In this document: positions 1 through 5,285 of the stretch, piece by piece
How the letters are laid out: the number at the start of each line of letters is the position of its first letter
Numbering within the stretch: position 1 is the stretch's first letter
Source of the DNA: Microcaldota archaeon
Lineage (GTDB): Archaea; Iainarchaeota; Iainarchaeia; JAADDC01
DNA length: 5,416 nucleotides
Reading direction: 5' to 3'
Assembly (NCBI GenBank): GCA_027043825.1
Contig: JALUER010000048.1
Span: forward strand, 1 to 5,416
The notes under the pieces: model-generated
The model's database searches: none
What the model saw: only the letters and a program-made list of their open reading frames with translations
What the model was told of the DNA's origin: nothing
Program-made: the position numbers and the translations under genes

Positions 1-181
1 CGTCCTCGGCAGTGACGGTCTTCCTGCCGGCGTGCTGAGCGTACTCGACAGCCACCTTGGTGATCCTCACAGCGAGGTCCTCCAGGATCTCTGCCAGAAC
101 CTTCACTGCCTCGTCGGATACCCTGGTGGCGCCAGCCTTCCTAATCAACCTGTCCACAGGTGCCAGCTGCAGTATGCCCAT
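1..181 (-). CDS. Archaeal histone (HMf family), 3' end cut by the window edge
   Basis: Small histone-fold protein that dimerises and wraps DNA into archaeal nucleosome-like particles. Sixty residues are visible from ATG at 181-179; the frame runs off the window. The protein starts MGILQLAPVDRLIRKAGA, continues with RVSDEAVKVLAEILE and ends in HAGRKTVTAED. These match the known family pattern (LPIAPIGRIIK, ERVSDDA, HAGRKT-AED): helix 1, the long helix 2, and the loop leading into helix 3. By comparison with the 67-69 residue family, about 7-10 C-terminal residues (the rest of helix 3) lie outside the window. The start is supported by GGAGGTG six bases upstream. The gene is transcribed divergently from hef, with its own TATA box. 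Nothing looks broken; the truncation is only the window edge. Family assignment is very secure; a paralogue number cannot be given. Confidence 0.96.
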   Translation of the reverse strand, partial: MGILQLAPVDRLIRKAGATRVSDEAVKVLAEILEDLAVRITKVAVEYAQHAGRKTVTAED

Positions 182-187
182 CTTTTC

Positions 188-194
188 CACCTCC
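188..194 (-). promoter_or_regulatory. Ribosome binding site of the histone gene
   Basis: On the minus strand GGAGGTG lies six bases before the ATG at 181, a strong Shine-Dalgarno match. Its first two bases (GG at 193-194) are also the last bases of the palindrome at 193-212, so any RNA hairpin formed by that palindrome would touch the ribosome binding site. Confidence 0.85.
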
Positions 195-212
195 GTGTTA
201 TATTTAACACGG
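193..212. promoter_or_regulatory. 20-base palindrome between histone TATA box and RBS, candidate operator
   Basis: The arms CCGTGTTA (193-200) and TAACACGG (205-212) are perfectly complementary around a four-base centre (TATT). Over the 20 bases, nine of ten symmetric pairs are complementary. It lies between the histone TATA box and the ribosome binding site, covering the predicted transcription start. That is where archaeal repressors of dimeric HTH type usually block RNA polymerase. It could instead form an RNA hairpin beside the ribosome binding site if transcription starts further upstream. The symmetry is seen directly; the operator role is inferred and no regulator is identified. Confidence 0.5.
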
Positions 213-217
213 GGTTC

Positions 218-231
218 TATAAATACCTTTC
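218..231 (-). promoter_or_regulatory. BRE/TATA promoter of the histone gene
   Basis: Read on the minus strand the sequence is GAAAGGTATTTATA. The purine-rich start resembles a TFB recognition element (BRE) and TATTTATA (225-218) a TATA box. Archaeal start sites usually fall about 22-27 bases downstream of the TATA centre, which predicts a start near 195-199 and a short leader carrying the ribosome binding site. The TATA core is partly symmetrical and could in principle also serve hef on the other strand, but the BRE is only convincing in the histone direction. Confidence 0.7.
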
Positions 232-322
232 GCCTCTCCTCTCTCCATCCGCCGAAATGAGCAGACCCCTACCCCCTCCAAAACCCTAAGTTGTTAAGCA
301 CTTCCAGAGTAACATCATTTCG

Positions 323-2614
323 GTGGAGCGGAACCAAAATGTCGTCTACGTGGAGCATCCACTTATAAAAGAAAAGACGGTGGAGAACAGGCTTTATCAA
401 CAAATCTTAGCGGTTAGAGTACTGGAAAAAGGAAACACCCTCGTAGTGGCCCCCACGGGCCTCGGAAAGACTGTGATAGCAGCGTTAGTGGCTGCAGAGC
501 GATTGAGGAGGTTCCCGGAGGGAAAGGTCCTCATCCTGGCACCCACCAAGCCCCTGGCCGTCCAGCACACAGAGACCTTCCGCAAGATCATGAAGGTCGA
601 GGAGATCGGTGTCGTGACGGGCTCGACGCCCCCAGAAAAGAGGGAAAAGCTCTACAGGGAGCTGAAGGTCATCGCTGCCACCCCCCAAACCATAGAGAAC
701 GACCTCCTTACCGGGAGACTGTCCCTGGAGGACTTCGTCCTCATCGTCTTCGACGAGGCCCACCGGGCAGTTGGCAACTACTCCTACGTCTACATTGCAA
801 AGGAGTACATGAGGCAGGCCAAGAACCCGCTCATCCTTGCCATGACGGCGTCCCCCGGAGGGGACCCGGAGAAGGTACAGGAGGTCGTCCAGAACCTCTT
901 CATCAGGAACATCGAGATAAAGACACCCTATGATCCGGACGTGAGGCCCTATGTCCATAAAATCGTGATAAACTGGAGGGAGGTGGAACTCCACCCCAAG
1001 CACCTGGAGGCCATCCGCTACGTGAAGAACGCCATACGCGAGCGGCTCCGGAAGCTCAAGGAGATGGGGCTCATCGAGACGGCCGACGTGACCAAGTACT
1101 CCCGGAAGGACTACCTAACCCTTCAAGGGAACCTCGCCAGGGCCCTCGAGACGGAAAGGAGGGAGATCTACTGGGAGGCCCTTTCCCTGGTGGCACAGCT
1201 CGTGAAGCTGGACCACGCCCTGGAGCTCCTGGAGGCCCAGGGAACCGTCCCGTTCATCTCCTTCGTGGAAAAGATAAAGCTCCGTTCGCTCCAACCAAGG
1301 GCTCCCAAGGCTGACAAGGCTCTGGCCCGGGATGAGAACCTGATGAACGCCTATGACATCGCCAAGAAGCTCGCTGAAGAGGGCTACGTGCACAGTAAAG
1401 TTGACGAGCTCAAGAAGATACTCCACGCCTACTTCAAGAAGAACCCGGACAGCAAGGCCATCGTTTTTGTTCAATATAGGGACACGGCCTCCTACCTGGT
1501 GGAGGTCCTATCGAAGATACCCGGGGTGAAACCGGTCCGCTTCGTGGGCCAGGCCTCCAAGGGAAGGGACAAGGGGCTCTCCCAGAAGGAACAGAAGAGG
1601 ATCATAGAGGAGTTCAGGGAAGGGAAGTACAACGTCCTCGTTGCCACCTCCGTGGCGGAGGAGGGGCTTGACATCCCGGCGGTGGACCTGGTGGTCTTCT
1701 ACGAGCCGGTCCCGTCGGAGATCCGCTGGATCCAGAGGAGGGGGAGGACGGGAAGGTTCGGCAGGGGAACCGTCGTTGTTCTGGTCGCCAAGGGCACCAG
1801 GGATGAGGCCTACTACTGGGCGGCCCGGATAAGGGAGCGGAAGATGTTAGAAACCCTCCGTAAGCTCAAGAGGTTCTTCGGAGTGGAGTACCAGGGGCAG
1901 AGGTCCATATTCGACTTCGTGGAAGCCAAGAAGGTATCCCTGAGGATAGAAATAATCGTGGACCACCGGGAGAGGGGCAGCGATGTCTTCAAGCTCCTCG
2001 CCCTTGATCCAGAGGTGAGGGTAAGCGTCAAGGAGCTCCCGGTGGGTGACTACATCCTCAGCGACCGGGTGGCGGTGGAGAGGAAGTCCTTCCAGGACCT
2101 GGTCAACTCCATCATCGACGGGAGGCTCTTCACTCAGGCAAGGGAACTCATGGAGACCTATCCAAAGCCCGTCATCGTGGTGGAAGGTAGGAACTATACC
2201 AGGAAGGTCCACCCCAACGCCGTGAGGGGTGCCATTGCCTCCCTCGCCGTGGACTACGGCATACCCGTCATCTTCACCGAGGGACCGGAGGAGACCTACC
2301 AGCTCCTGAAGATCATAGCGAAGAGGGAACAGGTCGAGAAAGAGCGATTGCCAAGGATACGGGGCGAGAAGAGGATCATGACTTTGCCAGAAATGCAGAG
2401 GTTCATTGTGGAGAGCCTGCCAACGGTGGGGCCCAAGCTGGCCAGGGAGTTGCTCAAGAGGTTCAAAACGGTGGAGAGGGTCTTCACCGCCTCGGAGAGG
2501 GAGCTGGCGTCGGTGGAAGGGATAGGGGAGAAGCGGGCAAAGGAGATAAGGAGGGTTCTGACGGCGGAGTACAGGGAAGAGGAGGAGAATAAACCTGAGA
2601 GCGGTGAGGGCTGA
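323..2614 (+). CDS. hef: Hef, fork-structure helicase/XPF-family endonuclease
   Basis: Euryarchaeal enzyme that unwinds and cleaves stalled replication forks and branched DNA; its helicase half is related to FANCM and its nuclease half to XPF. In the 763-residue product the SF2 helicase comes first: RLYQ (23-26), Walker A APTGLGKT (43-50), DEAH (144-147), TAS (175-177), ATSVAEEGLD (441-450) and motif VI QRRGRTGR (471-478). The stretch at about 210-370 fits the Hef/FANCM-specific helical insert. A PIP-box-like QRSIFDFV (526-533) precedes the XPF nuclease, which has DHRE (547-550), GDYI (575-578) and ERKSFQD (586-592, the ERKx3D signature). Tandem HhH motifs end the protein (TVGPKLA from 701, VEGIGEKRA 731-739). 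All catalytic motifs look intact. The GTG at 323 is the first start after the in-frame TAA at 287, but has no clear ribosome binding site; GTG at 350 (protein starting MEHPLIKEKTVE) is possible and keeps every domain. No strong hef promoter was found; a weak one may lie around 278-296. Confidence 0.97.
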   Translation: MERNQNVVYVEHPLIKEKTVENRLYQQILAVRVLEKGNTLVVAPTGLGKTVIAALVAAERLRRFPEGKVLILAPTKPLAVQHTETFRKIMKVEEIGVVTGSTPPEKREKLYRELKVIAATPQTIENDLLTGRLSLEDFVLIVFDEAHRAVGNYSYVYIAKEYMRQAKNPLILAMTASPGGDPEKVQEVVQNLFIRNIEIKTPYDPDVRPYVHKIVINWREVELHPKHLEAIRYVKNAIRERLRKLKEMGLIETADVTKYSRKDYLTLQGNLARALETERREIYWEALSLVAQLVKLDHALELLEAQGTVPFISFVEKIKLRSLQPRAPKADKALARDENLMNAYDIAKKLAEEGYVHSKVDELKKILHAYFKKNPDSKAIVFVQYRDTASYLVEVLSKIPGVKPVRFVGQASKGRDKGLSQKEQKRIIEEFREGKYNVLVATSVAEEGLDIPAVDLVVFYEPVPSEIRWIQRRGRTGRFGRGTVVVLVAKGTRDEAYYWAARIRERKMLETLRKLKRFFGVEYQGQRSIFDFVEAKKVSLRIEIIVDHRERGSDVFKLLALDPEVRVSVKELPVGDYILSDRVAVERKSFQDLVNSIIDGRLFTQARELMETYPKPVIVVEGRNYTRKVHPNAVRGAIASLAVDYGIPVIFTEGPEETYQLLKIIAKREQVEKERLPRIRGEKRIMTLPEMQRFIVESLPTVGPKLARELLKRFKTVERVFTASERELASVEGIGEKRAKEIRRVLTAEYREEEENKPESGEG

Positions 2615-2615
2615 T

Positions 2616-2629
2616 CGAAAGTTTTATAT
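2616..2629 (+). promoter_or_regulatory. BRE/TATA promoter of the S8e-gar1-tfb unit
   Basis: CGAAAGTTTTATAT starts two bases after the hef stop codon. CGAAAG fits the BRE and TTTATAT (2623-2629) the TATA box. The expected start, about 25 bases downstream, is near 2651, leaving a leader of roughly 28 bases with the ribosome binding site of S8e. It is the clearest plus-strand promoter in the window and indicates that S8e, gar1 and tfb can be expressed independently of hef. Confidence 0.8.
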
Positions 2630-2666
2630 GTGTTGCGGCACGGAGATGATAAGGGTTAAAACTTTT

Positions 2667-2674
2667 GGGGGTGA
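2667..2674 (+). promoter_or_regulatory. Ribosome binding site that fixes the TTG start of S8e
   Basis: GGGGGTGA ends four bases before the TTG at 2679. No ATG or GTG in the S8e frame is as well placed, so this site decides the start in favour of TTG. Confidence 0.8.
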
Positions 2675-2678
2675 AGGC

Positions 2679-3077
2679 TTGGGAGTCTGGCATGGAAGGA
2701 GTAGGAGGAAGCCAACCGGTGGCCTGAACTATGCCCTTAGGGCAAGGATGAAGAGGAAGTACGAGATGGGTAGCGAGTTCGTGCCCGCCATAGCCGATCC
2801 AACCGCCGAGAAGGAGATACGGAAGGTGGTTAGGAGGAGGAGCGGTATCCTCAAGGTAAGGATAAGGAAGGTCCTCTACGCCAACGTGGCGGATCCAGAA
2901 ACGGGTAAGGTCCAGAAAGTCAAGGTTCTCGGCGTGGAAGAGAACGCCGCCAACAGGCACTTCAGCAGGATCGGCGTGGTCACCAAGGGTGCCGTGATAA
3001 AGACGGAGATCGGTCTGGCCAAGGTAACCTCCCGTCCCAATCAGGAGGGCGTTGTAAACGCCGTGCTCCTCAAGTAG
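2679..3077 (+). CDS. rps8e: Small ribosomal subunit protein eS8 (S8e)
   Basis: Component of the archaeal/eukaryotic small ribosomal subunit that binds 16S rRNA. From the TTG start the product has 132 residues, close to the usual 125-130 of archaeal S8e, and begins MGVWHGRSRRKPTGG, the family's N-terminal signature (commonly W-Q-G-R-S-x-R-K-x-T-G-G). KRKYEMGSEF, the middle AxVADPETGKVQK segment, NAANRHF, TKGAVIKTEIG and the end VTSRPNQEGVVNAVL are also typical. The protein is strongly basic. The frame is open further upstream to an ATG at 2604, but that ATG lies inside hef and before the TATA box, and would add 25 residues unlike any S8e. The gene opens a unit with gar1 (8-base gap) and tfb. 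Identification is secure; the TTG start is likely but inferred. Confidence 0.96.
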   Translation: MGVWHGRSRRKPTGGLNYALRARMKRKYEMGSEFVPAIADPTAEKEIRKVVRRRSGILKVRIRKVLYANVADPETGKVQKVKVLGVEENAANRHFSRIGVVTKGAVIKTEIGLAKVTSRPNQEGVVNAVLLK

Positions 3078-3085
3078 GGGGTTCT

Positions 3086-3325
3086 ATGAGGAAGATAGCC
3101 ACCTACCTGCACCGGGTAGGGAAGAGCATAGTGGCGAGGGTAGTGGACCCCCGCTGGATACCCCGTATAGGGGCGCCCCTCTTCAATGGGAGGGGCAAGA
3201 AGGTGGGTGTGGTGGCCGACGTGATAGGGAACGTGAAGTCCCCCTACATTGTAGTGCGTGGCTCCGAAGCGGAGGAGTACTTCACCGAGAAGAGGTTCCT
3301 TCTGCGGGGTGATATAGATGGCTGA
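3086..3325 (+). CDS. gar1: Gar1, H/ACA RNP subunit for rRNA pseudouridylation
   Basis: Gar1 is the small beta-barrel subunit of the box H/ACA ribonucleoprotein; it binds the Cbf5 pseudouridine synthase and promotes substrate turnover and release. The product has 79 residues, a compact form lacking the Lys-rich C-terminal tail of some relatives such as the Pyrococcus protein. The family core is GVVADVIGNVKSPYIVV (41-57), matching the conserved pattern G-x-V-x-D-V-x-G-x-V-x-x-P-Y. Ahead of it, DPRWIPRIGAPLF forms the usual lead into the barrel. GGGGGTT lies three bases before the ATG. The gene sits eight bases after S8e and overlaps tfb by eight bases, so the two are probably translationally coupled. 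Adjacency of gar1 and tfb is a known recurring arrangement in archaea and strengthens the call. Confidence 0.93.
   Translation: MRKIATYLHRVGKSIVARVVDPRWIPRIGAPLFNGRGKKVGVVADVIGNVKSPYIVVRGSEAEEYFTEKRFLLRGDIDG
3306..3313 (+). promoter_or_regulatory. Ribosome binding site of tfb inside gar1
   Basis: GGGGTGAT, four bases before the tfb ATG at 3318, lies within the last codons of gar1. It is close to an ideal match to the 16S rRNA end and shows that tfb is translated strongly in its own right even though it overlaps gar1. Confidence 0.8.
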
Positions 3326-4229
3326 GAAGATGGTCTGCCCCGAGTGTGGGTCCACGAGGATTAAGTACGACCGGAAGCGGGGCGAATGGGTCTGTCTGGA
3401 CTGTGGTTACGTCTTTGACGAGCCCGTGGTAGATATGGGGCCCGAGTGGAGGGCCTTTGACAGCGACCAGATGGAGGAGAGGGCCCGGACGGGCGCCCCC
3501 CTCAAGGAGACGAAAATCCGCAAGGGTCTCACCACAGTCATAGACACCCACAACAGGGACATGAAGGGATCTGCCTTTTCCCCCACCACCAAGGCCCAGA
3601 TGTACAGGATAAGGAAGTGGCACAAGAGGACGACGGTCTCCACCTCCATGGAGAGGAACCTGGCAGTGGCCCTCAACGAGATAAGGAAGATAGGCTCTTA
3701 CCTGAACCTTCCTGAGGGGATCCTGGAAGAGGCCGCGGCCCTCTACAGGAAGGCAGTGGAGAAGGGGCTCATCCGCGGGAGGCTCATCGAGGCGGTGGTG
3801 GCGGCGGTCATCTACGCGGTCTGTAGGATATACGGTATACCCAGGACCCTGGACGAGATCTCCGAGGCCTCTGGTCTACCCAAGAAGGACATCGGGAGGA
3901 CCTACAGGTTCCTGGTAAACGAGCTGAAGCTGAAGGTTCCCCTGACGAACCCCATCTACTACGTCCCCAAGTTCGCCTCGGCCCTGGGACTGTCGGGCGA
4001 GGTCCAGGAGGAGGCCATAAGGATACTCCAGAAGGCCATAGAGAAGGGGCTCCTCTCTGGGAGGGGCCCCACGGGCGTGGCGGCCGCGGCGGTCTACATC
4101 GCCGCCCTCATGAAGGGAGAGAGGAGGACCCAGAAGGAAGTGGCAGAGGTGGCGGGAGTAACCGAGGTGACCATCAGGAACCGCTACAGGGAGCTCAAGA
4201 AGGAACTTAACCTCCCAGTCACTGCCTGA
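3318..4229 (+). CDS. tfb: Transcription initiation factor B (TFB, TFIIB homologue)
   Basis: General transcription factor that binds the TBP-TATA complex, reads the BRE and recruits RNA polymerase. The 303-residue product has normal length. An N-terminal zinc ribbon has CPEC (7-10) and CLDC (26-29). The B-reader region VVDMGPEWRAFD (37-48) follows, then a linker, then two cyclin repeats (roughly 105-200 and 210-300). The repeats show as a related pair, EEAAALYRKAVEKGL (137-151) and EEAIRILQKAIEKGL (231-245). The first repeat ends in a helix-turn-helix with GLPKKDIGRTYRFL (186-199). The second ends in TQKEVAEVAGVTEVTIRNRY (271-290), the BRE-contacting helix-turn-helix typical of the family. All zinc ligands are present, so this is a complete canonical TFB rather than a divergent paralogue. 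It overlaps gar1 at its start and, at its end, the converging GNAT gene by 11 bases. Confidence 0.98.
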   Translation: MAEKMVCPECGSTRIKYDRKRGEWVCLDCGYVFDEPVVDMGPEWRAFDSDQMEERARTGAPLKETKIRKGLTTVIDTHNRDMKGSAFSPTTKAQMYRIRKWHKRTTVSTSMERNLAVALNEIRKIGSYLNLPEGILEEAAALYRKAVEKGLIRGRLIEAVVAAVIYAVCRIYGIPRTLDEISEASGLPKKDIGRTYRFLVNELKLKVPLTNPIYYVPKFASALGLSGEVQEEAIRILQKAIEKGLLSGRGPTGVAAAAVYIAALMKGERRTQKEVAEVAGVTEVTIRNRYRELKKELNLPVTA

Positions 4230-4632
4230 TTTCCCTTTCGTACCACAGAACCCTTCCGTTCCTTTCTTTTACCTTAAATCCCATGGACTCGTAGAGCCTC
4301 CGGGCAGGAATGTTTTCCTCCAGTGTCATGAGCCGAACCCTCTTTACCCCAAGGTAGGCCAGGAAGGCCAGGGCCACCGAGAGAAGCCGCTTCCCGACCC
4401 CTAACCCTCTATACTCTTCCTTCACGGCGATCCCCTCCACGACGCCTTTCTCTCCCTGGAGCTCCACGTCCACGAAACCAATCACCTCTCCACCTTCCAC
4501 CGCCACGAAGACATGGGATTCCTTTATACGCCTCAGGAAGAACTCGAAGGGGTTTTCTATGTAGGGGAAACTCCCGGAACCAAGCTCCACTATGAATATG
4601 AGGTCCCTCAGTTCGGCTGGCCGGATCCTCAT
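4219..4632 (-). CDS. GNAT-family N-acetyltransferase (RimI-like)
   Basis: Predicted acetyl-CoA-dependent acetyltransferase; substrate unknown. From ATG at 4632 the product has 137 residues and begins MRIRPAELRDL, a usual GNAT opening. The CoA-binding motif A is EGIAVKEEYRGLGVGKRLL, with the pyrophosphate loop R-G-L-G-V-G; motif B is seen as EENIPARRLYESMGF, the N-x-x-A-x-x-L-Y-x-x-x-G-F pattern common in RimI-type enzymes. No signal peptide or membrane segment. An ATG at 4638 would add two residues and overlap the upstream PIN gene by four bases. AGGG at 4640-4643 is only one base from that ATG but seven from the one at 4632, so the latter is preferred. It closely follows the PIN gene and is probably co-transcribed. 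It may acetylate a protein N-terminus, a small molecule, or act with the toxin-like pair; sequence does not decide. At barely 140 residues it is a minimal domain. Confidence 0.88.
   Translation of the reverse strand: MRIRPAELRDLIFIVELGSGSFPYIENPFEFFLRRIKESHVFVAVEGGEVIGFVDVELQGEKGVVEGIAVKEEYRGLGVGKRLLSVALAFLAYLGVKRVRLMTLEENIPARRLYESMGFKVKERNGRVLWYEREIRQ
4254..4275 (+). terminator. Possible T-rich terminator of the S8e-gar1-tfb transcript
   Basis: A pyrimidine tract with TTCCTTTCTTTTACCTT lies 25-50 bases after the tfb stop. Archaeal termination commonly uses U-rich runs without a hairpin, so this is a plausible end for the plus-strand transcript. It lies inside the GNAT gene, where the same bases encode Lys/Arg/Glu codons, so the composition may simply reflect that protein. 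Weak call. Confidence 0.3.
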
Positions 4633-4634
4633 GG

Positions 4635-5285
4635 TCATACCCTTTTGAGGAAGCGCTCTATCTCATCCTCGGCCACGGCACAACCACCATACTTGAGGGC
4701 GTAGAGGGCGGCCCGCAGGGCCGAGGAAGGGTTCTTGTAGGAGGAAAAGTAGCCCTTATCGTAGGCGTATGCAACCAAGTCGACACTCCTCACCACCAGG
4801 AGGTCCTGGAGAGTGCTCTGAACCTCAGAGAGCTTGGACCTGTCCACTTTAACCCAGGCGTGTATCTTGGAGGACAGCCGTCGCCTCAGGGCGTCCACGT
4901 CCTCCACGATGAGTCGCATGGTCCTCTCGTCGATGGCCACCACCTTGTCCATCTCGGAGGCGAGGACGATGGCCTCCAGCTCCCCGGGGTGGACGATCCG
5001 GATGGGGCCCCTCGAGGAGTAGAAAAGGGAGTTGAGAAGGTGGTCCAGGTGTTCCACCAGGGAACGCTCCCGGGCACTCAAGGTCCTCAGGAGGATCCTT
5101 TTACCCACCACTTCGTTTATGAGAGAGGCGCTCCAGGCGTACATTCTCTTGGTGGAGGGATAGCCATAAACTTCCCGGTAGACGGCCGGTGGGATGTACA
5201 TCTCCGCAGGGATCGTGTCAAGCACTCCCAGGAGGCAGTTGTTGGCCAGGTTTATGAGGGGGCCCGAGTCAAAGACCAATCTCAC
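4635..5285 (-). CDS. PIN-domain protein with C-terminal extension, putative VapC-like toxin
   Basis: PIN domains are small metal-dependent RNases; many act as toxins of VapBC-type systems. The 216-residue product opens with MRLVFDSGPLINLA, the PIN strand with catalytic Asp (D6). VYREVYG supplies a conserved-type Glu (E38), HPGELEAIVLA (99-109) the middle acid (E102), and VVAIDERTMRLI (116-127) the later Asp (D119) with the D-E/D-x-x-x-R pattern. This set suggests an active site. Residues about 130-216 form an extra helical region with GYFSSYKNPS and a Cys (202); it is longer than in typical 130-150 residue VapC. The GTG at 5285 is the start, with AGGAGG at 5294-5299 eight bases upstream. It overlaps the preceding small gene by four bases and is followed by GNAT. 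PIN fold is a confident reading; toxin role is inferred from size and context, and an RNA-processing or DUF3368-type role is possible. Confidence 0.8.
   Translation of the reverse strand: MRLVFDSGPLINLANNCLLGVLDTIPAEMYIPPAVYREVYGYPSTKRMYAWSASLINEVVGKRILLRTLSARERSLVEHLDHLLNSLFYSSRGPIRIVHPGELEAIVLASEMDKVVAIDERTMRLIVEDVDALRRRLSSKIHAWVKVDRSKLSEVQSTLQDLLVVRSVDLVAYAYDKGYFSSYKNPSSALRAALYALKYGGCAVAEDEIERFLKRV

Noticed and set aside
137..260. Possible hef promoter using the plus-strand reading of the histone TATA box
   Set aside because: TATAAATA reads on the plus strand at 218-225 but has no purine/A-rich BRE before it there, and it would give a leader of over 70 bases; not strong enough to annotate.
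32..289. Plus-strand frames over the histone gene and its promoter
   Set aside because: They run antisense to a clear histone and through its promoter; the translations have no recognisable motif.
359..370. TATA-like ACTTATAAAAGA inside the first codons of hef
   Set aside because: A start about 25 bases downstream would have no suitable start codon before the RLYQ motif and Walker A, so a functional hef could not be made from it.
485..1003. Long antisense open frame (172 codons) within hef
   Set aside because: Its product is low-complexity and unlike any family, and it lies opposite intact helicase motifs. GC-rich AGG/CTC-biased coding DNA readily gives such shadow frames.
2484..2960. Antisense frame across the end of hef and S8e
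   Set aside because: Proline/serine-rich translation with no motif; it spans the promoter and two well-identified genes.
3757..4083. Related DNA segments about 285 bases apart within tfb (shared GAGAAGGGGCTC)
   Set aside because: These are the two homologous cyclin repeats of TFB, not a mobile or CRISPR-type repeat.
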